Below, in pieces: positions 1 to 7,047 of a stretch of DNA of 34,660 bases (its first letter is position 1; the number at the start of each line of letters is the position of its first letter). The notes beneath the pieces are model-generated. The model had not been told where the DNA came from. It saw nothing but the letters and a program-made list of their open reading frames with translations, and did not search any database. Location: the NCBI GenBank assembly GCA_946061765.1, contig CAMGTC010000003.1, positions 1-34,660 of the forward strand, in the 5' to 3' direction. The DNA comes from an uncultured Treponema sp. Its GTDB lineage: Bacteria; Spirochaetota; Spirochaetia; Treponematales; Treponemataceae. The position numbers and the translations under genes are program-made.

Positions 1-84
1 GCCCGAAATTCGAGTTTTTTGAAAATTAAACATAAAATTGATTTTACAAAAAAATATTGATTAAGTATGAAAATACGGGAAGGA

Positions 85-185
85 AGAAAGCGGCTGGCAA
101 AAACATTCGCAAGTCGGAAATGGTAGTTTCCTTGCCGACTTGCGCATGTAGCAACGCTAGCTAGCGGTTTTGACAGTCGCTTTCT
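85..185. repeat. Nested inverted-repeat element, unknown
   Basis: The outer arms are AGAAAGCGGCTGGCAAAA (85-102) and TTTTGACAGTCGCTTTCT (168-185), complementary except for two positions, both of which could be G-U pairs in RNA of one strand. Inside lies a second stem, CGCAAGTC (108-115) with GACTTGCG (137-144), capped by GGAAA (116-120) with TTTCC (127-131). A perfect 12-base palindrome occupies 155-166. It could be a structured RNA, a palindromic repeat or an old mobile-element end. No coding frame explains it, and no second copy was seen in the window. Confidence 0.5.
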
Positions 186-245
186 GACTGGCAGTCTTTT
201 CATAATACAAATGCGATTATAAAAAGCAATTTTATGCATTACCAA

Positions 246-274
246 TTAAAATTCGAAATTCGAACTAGTATAAT
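246..274 (+). promoter_or_regulatory. Candidate promoter and operator for the ZIP gene
   Basis: A perfect TATAAT -10 box (269-274) lies 17 bp from a weak TTAAAA -35 (246-251). The spacer contains the symmetric sequence TTCGAAATTCGAA (252-264), well placed for a repressor. The core CGAAATTCGA occurs again at 4-13, at the window edge. Regulation of a metal transporter by a metal-responsive repressor is plausible, but the regulator is not identifiable. Confidence 0.45.
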
Positions 275-334
275 GTAATGTTAGTATTTCCTAGCATGTT
301 GAATATATAAAATTGGAGTGATAAGATAAAAATT

Positions 335-1126
335 ATGATTGGAGTAATTGCAAAGGGATTACTTATCCCATTTTTAGGAACATCTTTAGGTGCGCTTTGT
401 GTTATTTTTATGAAAAAGGATTTAAATGTCCTTATTCAAAGAGCTCTTACAGGATTTGCTGCCGGAGTTATGATGGCTGCTTCAGTATGGAGTCTTTTAA
501 TTCCATCTATTGAAGAATCAAGTCAGATGGGAAAATTATCATTTATTCCTGCCGTTGTTGGTTTTTGTATTGGAATGTTATTTCTTTTACTACTTGATGA
601 AATTACCCCACATATGCACATGAACAATGTAGTTGATGGTCCTCAGGCAAACTGGAAAAAGACTACAATGATGGTATTTGCAGTAGTTCTTCACAATATT
701 CCAGAAGGAATGGCAGTTGGTGTAGTTTATGCAGGCTGGTACAAAGGATTTCTTTCAGATTCATCCACATTAACAGCAGCTTCTGCTTTAGGACTTTCAA
801 TAGGTATAGCAATTCAAAACTTCCCGGAAGGAGCAATAATTTCCATGCCACTTCATGCAAATGGACTTTCTAAAGGAAAATCTTGTTTAATGGGTATACT
901 TTCTGGAAGTGTAGAACCAATTGCCGGTTTAATAACTATTTTACTTTCTTCTTTAGTTCTACCAATTCTTCCATATCTTCTAAGTTTTGCAGCAGGTGCC
1001 ATGGTTTATGTAATTATTGAAGAATTAATTCCAGAAATGTCAGAAGGTGAACACTCAAACTGGGGTACAATAATGTTTATGATTGGTTTTGCCCTGATGA
1101 TGGTTTTGGATGTAGCTCTGGGTTAA
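335..1126 (+). CDS. ZIP family divalent metal transporter
   Basis: This 263-residue inner-membrane protein carries the two ZIP signatures: HNIPEGMAVG (His120-Gly129) in the fourth helix and QNFPEGAIIS (161-170) in the fifth. In the family, the His/Asn/Glu residues of these helices form the metal path for zinc, iron or manganese. A short His/Met run (HMHM, 93-96) lies in the loop before helix 4, as in other ZIP proteins with metal-binding loops. The remainder is hydrophobic helices separated by short loops. Length fits the ZupT/GufA type. GGAG (315-318) precedes the ATG at a rather long spacing. Repeat copy 1 starts two bases after the stop codon. The metal specificity cannot be read from the sequence. 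Confidence 0.9.
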   Translation: MIGVIAKGLLIPFLGTSLGALCVIFMKKDLNVLIQRALTGFAAGVMMAASVWSLLIPSIEESSQMGKLSFIPAVVGFCIGMLFLLLLDEITPHMHMNNVVDGPQANWKKTTMMVFAVVLHNIPEGMAVGVVYAGWYKGFLSDSSTLTAASALGLSIGIAIQNFPEGAIISMPLHANGLSKGKSCLMGILSGSVEPIAGLITILLSSLVLPILPYLLSFAAGAMVYVIIEELIPEMSEGEHSNWGTIMFMIGFALMMVLDVALG

Positions 1127-1127
1127 A

Positions 1128-1204
1128 TACGTCGAGTCAAGGCACACGTACGCTTAAAGCCTTGACTTCGCCGTTTTTAGGGTTTGTAATAAACCCTAAA
1201 TCAA
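1128..1204 (+). repeat. 76-bp intergenic repeat, copy 1
   Basis: It begins TACGTCGAG directly after the ZIP stop codon. Hairpin 1 is GTCAAGGC...GCCTTGAC, and hairpin 2 is TTTAGGGTTT-gtaat-AAACCCTAAA. It shares the TTCGCCGTTTTTAGGG block with copy 4. TTGACT and TGTAAT, 17 bp apart, resemble a promoter reading toward the riboswitch. Confidence 0.9.
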
Positions 1205-1282
1205 AGATTTCTTTATTTATTTATATACCAATATAGGTATACTTACTTAACACAGTGAACATTTCTAATTTTTCTCTGCATA

Positions 1283-1310
1283 TTGCATAAAAATAGAAAA
1301 TATTTAAAAT
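1283..1310 (+). promoter_or_regulatory. Candidate promoter of the cobalamin leader
   Basis: TTGCAT (1283-1288) and TAAAAT (1305-1310) are separated by 16 bp. Transcription would start near 1317, almost exactly at the first base of riboswitch stem P1 (1318), which supports the call. Confidence 0.5.
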
Positions 1311-1315
1311 CAAAA

Positions 1316-1492
1316 ATGTGTATTTCAATGGAACTGTGTGCAAATCACAGACTGAATGCGCAACGGTAAGGTAATGGCAGTAAAAAACTGCAAAAGTTCT
1401 GTAACAATCACTGAATGAAAATTTGGGAAGATTTGAACTTTATTAATGCTCAAAGGCATTAAAATTCTAAGTCCGGAAACTTTGGTACACGC
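1316..1492 (+). ncRNA. Cobalamin (AdoCbl-type) riboswitch
   Basis: The conserved blocks occur in order. GGAAC with the P5 stem CTGTG (1334-1338)/CACAG (1346-1350) closes loop L5 TGCAAAT. ACTG then leads to the B12-box GCGCAACGGTAA (1358-1369). A small stem, GCAG (1377-1380)/CTGC (1388-1391), follows, then GGGAAG (1425-1430). A strong hairpin, TTAATGC (1443-1449)/GCATTAA (1456-1462), is next, and AAGTCCGGA (1469-1477) closes the core. Stem P1 can form between GTGTA (1318-1322) and TACAC (1486-1490). The same block order occurs in the E. coli btuB leader. Downstream are a lipoprotein and a BtuB-like receptor, the expected targets. Cobalamin binding should lower their expression. Confidence 0.9.
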
Positions 1493-1513
1493 TGATAATC
1501 TATTTCTTTAAAA

Positions 1514-1590
1514 TACGACCGGTCAAGGGAGACTTCGTTCACGCCCTTGACTCAGCCGTTTTTAGGATTTGTAATAAACCCTAAATCAAA
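1514..1590 (+). repeat. 76-bp intergenic repeat, copy 2 (inside riboswitch leader)
   Basis: It starts TACGACCGG. Hairpin 1 is GTCAAGGG...CCCTTGAC, with G/C exchanged relative to copy 1 so that pairing is kept. Hairpin 2 has one A-C mismatch. It shares the CAGCCGTTTTTAGGATTT block with copy 6. It lies between the aptamer and the lipoprotein start, and carries TTGACT-17-TGTAAT pointing at the gene. Confidence 0.9.
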
Positions 1591-1639
1591 AGCTTTAGGT
1601 TTTCATATCCTCCGTATGGATGGGTAAACTTAACATTTT

Positions 1640-1667
1640 GAGAATTGCGCAGATTCGATTCTCGGAG
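1640..1667 (+). promoter_or_regulatory. Possible riboswitch expression platform at the RBS
   Basis: The hairpin GAGAA (1640-1644)/TTCTC (1659-1663) directly abuts the Shine-Dalgarno GGAG (1664-1667), which is 8 bases from the ATG at 1676. Its loop includes TTGCG (1645-1649), which could pair with TGCAA of aptamer loop L5 (1339-1343), as in the kissing interaction of cobalamin riboswitches. Alternatively CTCCG (1610-1614) can pair with CGGAG (1663-1667) and hide the RBS. Both pairings are only five base pairs long. Confidence 0.4.
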
Positions 1668-1675
1668 AAAATAAA

Positions 1676-2221
1676 ATGAAAAGAACTAAGTTCTCTCTCC
1701 TTAAGCTGAAACTTTCAGCTCTATTATTGTGTACAAGTATCTTTTTGACTGCTTGTAATTTTTTTAATTTTGGCGACAACTCAAGCCAGCAAGAAAATAG
1801 CTCTTCTAACGAAGAACCTTCAGAAACTATAGATTCCAACATTTACGGTGACTGGAAATCTACTTATGGAGAAAAATATTCAATTTCAAAAAATGATTAT
1901 GACAACTATTGCACTGATAAATCATCAGGTGAATATGTACTTTATTATTCAACAACTAATATTGAAATTGTACCTATAGATGGCACAAAAGGTTTTATTT
2001 ACGGTCAGTTTGATGATAAAAATCATATTGGTTACGGAGCAAGCGTTAATCAATGGTATGCTTTGTATTATGATAATCTTACAAGTTCTTCTGTTTCATT
2101 CTATCAGCCATACAAGTACGGTGGTAAAGCAGGTTGTGATACTTTAGCAGAAGCAAAGACAGAATACACTCTCGATAATGGTTATTTTAATTTATCATAT
2201 CCTTCTGAATGTACAAAATAA
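1676..2221 (+). CDS. Cobalamin-regulated lipoprotein of unknown function
   Basis: This 181-residue protein has a lipoprotein signal peptide: a basic N-terminus, a hydrophobic stretch and the lipobox LTAC with Cys27. A Ser/Glu/Asn-rich linker (to about residue 53) follows. The mature domain of roughly 125 residues is rich in Tyr, Gly and Trp and begins near YGDWKSTYGEKYSI. Its alternating pattern suggests a small beta-barrel or beta-sandwich. I do not recognise the family. It is the first gene after the cobalamin riboswitch and overlaps, or runs directly into, the TonB receptor gene. The context suggests a partner in B12 capture, analogous in role to Bacteroides BtuG, but no sequence relation to BtuG is claimed. 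The start is well supported by GGAG 8 bases upstream. Confidence 0.75.
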   Translation: MKRTKFSLLKLKLSALLLCTSIFLTACNFFNFGDNSSQQENSSSNEEPSETIDSNIYGDWKSTYGEKYSISKNDYDNYCTDKSSGEYVLYYSTTNIEIVPIDGTKGFIYGQFDDKNHIGYGASVNQWYALYYDNLTSSSVSFYQPYKYGGKAGCDTLAEAKTEYTLDNGYFNLSYPSECTK

Positions 2222-2229
2222 TTAATTTA

Positions 2230-4182
2230 ATGATTAAAATTCAAAATTTTAAAATAATCATTTTTGGGGGGCTGGTATTGTATTGTTTTACATTTGCCAG
2301 CTTCCTCAAAGCTCAGGAAATTAATCTTGAAGCAGAAATTCAACTTCCTCAAATTATAACTTATCTAAACAATGACTCTGCAGTAAGTGAAGAAAGACAA
2401 GTTTTTACTTCAGAGGACATAGAAGAAAAAAATCTACCTGATTTATCTTCGTTTTTGGCCACTGCCGGCATTCAGATTTTATCTTACGGACCTTATGGTC
2501 TTGAGCAAAAAGCAAGTCTTCGCGGCTTTACTGATGAAACCGTAAGAATTGTAATTGATGGAATTTGTGTAAATAATTCCCAATACGGAACTTTTGATCT
2601 TTCTACAATCAATCTTGAAGAAATTGAAAAAATCGAAATTCTCAGGGGAGGTTTTACAGAATCGGTTTGTGACGAAGATGCTGTGGGGGGAGTAATTTAC
2701 ATAACCAGTAAAAAACAGCAGTTTGGAAATCATTTTACTTCAGATTCCTCTGTAAAAACTTATTTTTACCCTCAAAAAATATTAGACACTTTTAATCAAA
2801 GCCTATTTTATTCAGGCAGTTTTAATAACAATTTTATAAAATTAAATGCCCAGGGAACATTTGCAAATAACCAATACCCATATCTGAACTACAATAAAAA
2901 ATCAGTTCCCAGAGAAAATGCTCAAATTCTAGACGGTAACACCTCTGTAAATTTTCTACATTATTTTACAGACGGTTCATCACTTAGCCTAAATGATTTA
3001 TTCTATGCAGGTAATAAAAACACTCCGGGCTCTGCATCCACCAATAAACATGGAAATCAAAAGGATTTAGACAATATTCTTTCTATGCAATTGTTAAATC
3101 CAGCTCTTGCTCAGGGAAAGATGAAAATAGAAAATAATCTTTCCTGGCTTTCGAATACCCGTTTTTTTAAGGATTCAGCCAGTGATTCCCAACATTATAT
3201 CAACTCAATCCGTTATAATTTTACTGATAATGTAAACTTTAATAGACATTTTTTACAAGATTACGGACTTTCTTTTGATTACACTCACTTAAATTCAACA
3301 GATGACGGTTTACATAATCAGTTTAGCGGGACTTTTAAGATCACTTCAAAAGTATTTATTCCACTACACAGCAAAAATCCACAAGACTATAATCAATTTG
3401 CGTTAAGCTTACCTCTGGCAGTTAAATTTTGTGGACAGAATATGGCTTTTACACCAAAAATTGGACTTAGCGGTCAATTCTCACTCATAAATCTATCATT
3501 AAGAGGCTATAAATTAACACAATTTCCCACAATGGACGATTTGTACTGGGATGACGGCACTTACAAGGGGAATCCCGACTTAATACCGGAAGATGGCTGG
3601 GGTGGAGAGATTTCTTTATCTACTAAGACAAAAGTTTTGCCTTTTACACTTTGCATTTACTCAAATTACTATAAAAATAAAATCCAGTGGGCTGGCACAA
3701 GTCCTCAGAATATTTCAAGTGCCTTTTATCTGGGCTGCGATTTTACTGTAAGTCAGAACTTTTTGGACGACAGAATTCAACTTCAATCCTATTCTGAATA
3801 CCTGTATACAAAATTATTAAATAGGGCAAACGAATTAACTTACGGAAAAAAAATAATGTGGACACCAGATTTAGTTTCCTCTTTTACTGCTAATTTTTAT
3901 TTTCCGGAAATTGGTAAAGATAAAGTCTGGTCATCTAATCTCATTCTGGAAGCAAATTATGTTGGCAAAAGATATATTTCTAATCTGAATACAACTTATT
4001 TAGCACCATACCTTTTAATTAATCTTTCTGGACAGCTGCAAAAAAAGATGAAAAAGAACCAAAACTGGCTGCTAATTCCTTATTTTAGAATCGATAATCT
4101 TTTGAACTGGAGCTATTGTGCTATACCAGATTACCCAATGCCAGGAATAAGTCTTTCTTTAGGATTTAAAATAAAATCATAG
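2230..4182 (+). CDS. TonB-dependent outer-membrane receptor, BtuB-like
   Basis: The protein is about 650 residues and has a signal peptide ending near FLKAQ. The plug domain contains FTSEDIEEKNLPDLSSFLA, SLRGFTDETVRIVIDGI and EIEKIEILRGG, the order typical of TonB-dependent receptors. A 22-strand-type barrel of alternating polar and aromatic residues follows, ending LGFKIKS. The leader riboswitch argues for corrinoid as substrate. An in-frame ATG at 2209 overlaps the lipoprotein gene. The ATG at 2230 gives a cleaner signal peptide and was chosen. Neither has a clear Shine-Dalgarno, so translation may be coupled to the lipoprotein. The stop codon overlaps the tail of the convergent MATE gene by six bases. 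No tonB or B12 ABC transporter gene lies nearby. Confidence 0.88.
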   Translation: MIKIQNFKIIIFGGLVLYCFTFASFLKAQEINLEAEIQLPQIITYLNNDSAVSEERQVFTSEDIEEKNLPDLSSFLATAGIQILSYGPYGLEQKASLRGFTDETVRIVIDGICVNNSQYGTFDLSTINLEEIEKIEILRGGFTESVCDEDAVGGVIYITSKKQQFGNHFTSDSSVKTYFYPQKILDTFNQSLFYSGSFNNNFIKLNAQGTFANNQYPYLNYNKKSVPRENAQILDGNTSVNFLHYFTDGSSLSLNDLFYAGNKNTPGSASTNKHGNQKDLDNILSMQLLNPALAQGKMKIENNLSWLSNTRFFKDSASDSQHYINSIRYNFTDNVNFNRHFLQDYGLSFDYTHLNSTDDGLHNQFSGTFKITSKVFIPLHSKNPQDYNQFALSLPLAVKFCGQNMAFTPKIGLSGQFSLINLSLRGYKLTQFPTMDDLYWDDGTYKGNPDLIPEDGWGGEISLSTKTKVLPFTLCIYSNYYKNKIQWAGTSPQNISSAFYLGCDFTVSQNFLDDRIQLQSYSEYLYTKLLNRANELTYGKKIMWTPDLVSSFTANFYFPEIGKDKVWSSNLILEANYVGKRYISNLNTTYLAPYLLINLSGQLQKKMKKNQNWLLIPYFRIDNLLNWSYCAIPDYPMPGISLSLGFKIKS

Positions 4183-5538
4183 ATTTTTATTTTCTAGTTG
4201 TCTTACATATCTCCAGAAAACAAAAATCAACTGTACGAGCATTAAAACCCAAATCAAAGGTTCGCAAATTATAATGCCCCAAATTCCTAAATGAGGAATA
4301 ATAAGAGCCGTAAAAACAACTTTTCCAAGCAGTTCAATAATACTAGAAGTTAAAGGCAGAAGTTTTTTACCAAGCCCCTGTAAAGCATTTCTTGTAACTA
4401 AAAGCATTCCCAGTACCGGGAAAAATGGAATCATAAAATTAATATATTTTGAACCGTAAGATAAAATTTCTGGAGTATCAGATCCGGAAATTGCAGCAAT
4501 CAAGGCTTTAGAAATAAAAGGCATAATAATTGTACATAAAAGCCCCCAGATTGTGCACATTAAATAAAGTTCCTTTACGCCTTTTTTAATTCTGTCTACT
4601 TTTCCAGCCCCTAGATTTTGAGAAACAAAAGTGGTACCGGCCATTCCCAGGGTAAAAAGGGGAATATTTGAGATTGCAAATATTTTTCGGGCAGAAATAT
4701 GACCTGCAATAATTAATGTTCCAAATTTATTAATGGCGGACTGCAAAATAACGGTTCCAGAGTTGACTAAAGAACTCATTAAAGCCATAGAAAGCCCCTG
4801 TCCTAAAAGCTCTTTGTAGATTCTAACATCAACTTTAAAGCTCTTTTTATTTGGAATAAGAATTTTTACCCTGAATAAAATGTAAATTAAACACAAAACT
4901 GCGCTTATTCCCTGGGCCAGAACAGTTGCAATGGCAGTTCCTTCAACTCCCATTCCGAATTTTGCAATTAAAAGAATGTCCAGAAAAATATTCATAAGGG
5001 AAGAAAAAACTAGAAAAACTAAAGGCATAATAGAATTTCCAATAGCCCTTAATAATCCACTCAAAAGATTATAAGCAAACATTACACTAGACCAGGTTCC
5101 AATCAGCCAGATGTAAGAAAATGCTTCATCAAGAATTTGAGCAGGAGTTCCCAGAAGAAAAAGTAATTTTTTTAAAAAGAAAAGACAAATCAAGAAAATA
5201 AAAAGGCTTACACCTATGCTAATTAAAATTGAAGATAAAACAACTTTCTTTAGCATATTTTCATCTTTTGCACCATAAGCCCTTGCGGCTACAATTCCAA
5301 GCCCGTTACCAAAACCATTCCCAAAGCCCAGTAAAAGATTAAAAATAGCGGATGTAGCACCAATGGCAGCCAGAGAATTTTCGCCTAAAAAATGACCTAC
5401 AACGACAATATCAACAGCATTATAAAACTGCTGAAAAATAAAAGAAATTGCCATAGGAACAGCAAAAGCCAGAATAGATTTATGAATTCTGTCTTTTGTT
5501 AAATCCGGATGGAAAATTTCATTCAGATTTGAATTCAT
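4177..5538 (-). CDS. MATE family multidrug/cation antiporter
   Basis: This 453-residue protein has twelve hydrophobic segments in two similar halves and the MATE features PMAISFIFQQFYNAVDIVVV near the N-terminus and GNGFGNGLGIVAARAYGAKD after helix 2. In the family these proteins export cationic drugs or metabolites across the inner membrane in exchange for Na+ or H+. The subgroup resembles the DinF/NorM-like proteins of Firmicutes and spirochaetes. The gene follows a histidine phosphatase on the same strand after 84 bases and may share its transcript. No strong Shine-Dalgarno precedes the ATG. The substrate is unknown. Confidence 0.92.
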   Translation of the reverse strand: MNSNLNEIFHPDLTKDRIHKSILAFAVPMAISFIFQQFYNAVDIVVVGHFLGENSLAAIGATSAIFNLLLGFGNGFGNGLGIVAARAYGAKDENMLKKVVLSSILISIGVSLFIFLICLFFLKKLLFLLGTPAQILDEAFSYIWLIGTWSSVMFAYNLLSGLLRAIGNSIMPLVFLVFSSLMNIFLDILLIAKFGMGVEGTAIATVLAQGISAVLCLIYILFRVKILIPNKKSFKVDVRIYKELLGQGLSMALMSSLVNSGTVILQSAINKFGTLIIAGHISARKIFAISNIPLFTLGMAGTTFVSQNLGAGKVDRIKKGVKELYLMCTIWGLLCTIIMPFISKALIAAISGSDTPEILSYGSKYINFMIPFFPVLGMLLVTRNALQGLGKKLLPLTSSIIELLGKVVFTALIIPHLGIWGIIICEPLIWVLMLVQLIFVFWRYVRQLENKNL

Positions 5539-5622
5539 AAATGCTATTCTAGCTTTCTTAAAGATGAATTAATAGATGTTTAATAAAAATTTAATAACTT
5601 TTACAAAGAATTATGAGTGTAA

Positions 5623-6228
5623 TTAAGATTGTAAAAAGTCATATTCTTTAATTTCGCAATTAGCAATCTTAAAAGCAGCAAATTCTTCGTTTGTCATGTC
5701 ATTAAAATATGCATGAATCATTCTTGCTATACCACCATGACTAACAAGAAGATAATTTTTGTTACTTCTAATTTCTTCAGATCTTAATTCATCCAGTAAA
5801 TTAAAAACTCTCTGGCACAAGTGCAGCATAGTTTCTCCATTACCATAATGATTAATGAACTGAGTTTTTGCTAAAAAGAATTCTTTATTTGCAGAACTTC
5901 TGTCGCTGCCTTCATACTTTCCAAAATTCTGTTCGGCAAGACGTGGTTCACAGCGGCTTGGAATACCTGTGTACTCAGCAATTTGTTTTGCAGTTTCTGA
6001 GGCCCTGGCTAAAGGAGAGTAGAGAATCTCATCAATTTTAAAATCATGAAAATCACCAGCATCTCCATCATTTACCTTTGCCTTTTCAATTAAGTCTCTA
6101 ACATTTTTTGCTAATTCAACAGCCTGTTTTTGTCCCCTTTCAGTAAGAGGAACATCAGTGAATCCTGCAACCTTTTTTTCTACATTCCAAACAGATTCTC
6201 CGTGGCGAACTAAATAAATCTTTGGCAT
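5623..6228 (-). CDS. Histidine phosphatase family protein (phosphoglycerate mutase-like)
   Basis: This 201-residue protein starts with the phosphohistidine motif YLVRHGES (His9) and has LTERG, the LYSPLARASETA arm and the second catalytic histidine in LLVSHGG. Members are cofactor-dependent mutases or broad phosphatases. It is shorter than typical glycolytic GpmA (about 230-250 residues), so a GpmB/PhoE-like phosphatase is more likely. A charged insertion lies around residues 46-62 (KAKVNDGDAGDFHDF). AAGGAGG stands eight bases before the ATG. The MATE gene follows on the same strand. Confidence 0.88.
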   Translation of the reverse strand: MPKIYLVRHGESVWNVEKKVAGFTDVPLTERGQKQAVELAKNVRDLIEKAKVNDGDAGDFHDFKIDEILYSPLARASETAKQIAEYTGIPSRCEPRLAEQNFGKYEGSDRSSANKEFFLAKTQFINHYGNGETMLHLCQRVFNLLDELRSEEIRSNKNYLLVSHGGIARMIHAYFNDMTNEEFAAFKIANCEIKEYDFLQS

Positions 6229-6265
6229 AACATAATCCTCCTTACTTAATTACTAATTTGACACT

Positions 6266-6273
6266 ATTATAAC
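6266..6273 (-). promoter_or_regulatory. Extended -10 promoter of the histidine phosphatase gene
   Basis: On the minus strand, TATAAT (6266-6271) is preceded by a TG one base upstream (TGTTATAAT), an extended -10 element. The -35 region is weak. The leader to the ATG at 6228 is about 30 bases and carries AAGGAGG (6237-6243). Confidence 0.6.
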
Positions 6274-6375
6274 ACCATTTTGAAAATAAACAGAAAAATA
6301 GAAAATTTTCCTCACCATAAAAGCTATAAAAAGTTCTTAAGTCTTGGAAATATCATAATATGTTTTACCTCTTAC

Positions 6376-6409
6376 TTGACATTATAATATTGTATACAAT
6401 AATATTGTC
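6376..6409 (+). promoter_or_regulatory. OhrR-type promoter and double operator
   Basis: TTGACA (6376-6381) is followed after 17 bp by an AATAAT-like -10. The stretch 6378-6409 reads as two abutting inverted repeats, a GACA...TTGTA half and a TACAAT...ATTGTC half, with the perfect palindrome TATTGTATACAATA (6388-6401) at the junction. As recalled, the B. subtilis ohrA operator has the same layout of tandem TACAATT/AATTGTA repeats. Binding would cover the spacer and the -10, giving autorepression. Confidence 0.65.
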
Positions 6410-6435
6410 TATAAATACACAAAAAGAGGGTATAC

Positions 6436-6876
6436 ATGGATCAGACCGACAAATATGCATCATTAAGACTAGAAAATCAACTGTGTTTTCCTTTGTACGT
6501 TGTATCAAGGGAAATAATCAGAAAATACACACCTTATTTAACAAAACTCGATTTAACTTACACACAATACATAGTAATGATGGTTATGTGGGAGCATAAA
6601 AAACTTAAGATAGGGGATTTGTGCAATAAATTATTCCTTGATACAGGAACCCTTTCTCCTCTTTTAAAAGGCATGGAAAAGAAAGGCCTTATTACTCGTA
6701 CCCGCAAAAAATCGGACGAAAGAATTGTTCAAATTGAAATTACTCCAAAAGGTCAGGAATTAAGAGATAAAGCTCTGGAAGTACCTCAGAAAATCTTCTC
6801 TTGCGTACAATTATCTCCACAAGATTCCAATGATTTATACAGAATTCTTTACACAATTATTGGAAAAAATAATTAA
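6436..6876 (+). CDS. ohrR: OhrR-type MarR family redox-sensing repressor
   Basis: This 146-residue winged-helix protein matches the OhrR branch of MarR. NQLCFPLYVVSREI carries the sensing cysteine (Cys17), and Tyr31 and Tyr42 stand at the spacing of Cys15/Tyr29/Tyr40 in B. subtilis OhrR. LDTGTLSPLLKGMEKKGLI is the recognition-helix region and the wing follows (RTRKKSDERIV). It has one clear redox cysteine in the N-terminal helix; a later Cys lies near the C-terminus, so a one- or two-Cys mechanism is not settled. OhrR proteins release DNA on oxidation by organic peroxides. GAGGG (6426-6430) precedes the ATG. No ohr/osmC gene is visible in the window, so targets beyond itself are elsewhere. 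Confidence 0.85.
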   Translation: MDQTDKYASLRLENQLCFPLYVVSREIIRKYTPYLTKLDLTYTQYIVMMVMWEHKKLKIGDLCNKLFLDTGTLSPLLKGMEKKGLITRTRKKSDERIVQIEITPKGQELRDKALEVPQKIFSCVQLSPQDSNDLYRILYTIIGKNN

Positions 6877-7047
6877 GGTGTGTAAGGTCACTGGTGGCTG
6901 GTGTTCAATAACAAGGCGTTAAAAAAATTTCGAAAGCAATTTTTAGCCTTACCATCCCCCGTAACGCCCGCTAAAAAAATCCACAAATTTTTCTTTTTTT
7001 TCAATCAGTATCATTCAATGATACAGGCCCCTCATATAATTAACTTA
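6877..7047. other. Non-coding stretch with nested inverted repeats
   Basis: No convincing gene is present. GGCGTTA (6915-6921) pairs with TAACGCC (6962-6968). Between them, an AT-rich inner stem of the form AAAAATT/AATTTTT surrounds the loop TCGAAAGC. A further short palindrome, TATCAT (7009-7014)/ATGATA (7018-7023), lies downstream. The 65-residue reading frame starting at 6901 has low-complexity composition and no RBS. Confidence 0.45.

Noticed and set aside
186-200. GACTG-G-CAGTC-TTTT as a terminator
   Set aside because: A one-base loop cannot form a stable hairpin.
1128-1204. The repeats as intrinsic terminators
   Set aside because: Neither strand has a T-run after hairpin 2, and hairpin 1 is followed by TCGCCG before the T's. 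Real terminators in the window look different.
2209-2229. ATG at 2209 as the receptor start
   Set aside because: It adds seven residues before a standard signal peptide and lies inside the lipoprotein gene without an RBS. It was kept only as an alternative.
6360-6599. 79-residue reading frame overlapping ohrR
   Set aside because: It runs through the promoter and operator, and then the ohrR gene in another frame.
6905-6980. Possible integron attC site (TAACAAGGCGTTA, then TAACGCCCGC)
   Set aside because: The order and orientation of the GTT/AAC core boxes do not match an attC site on either strand, and no cassette layout surrounds it.
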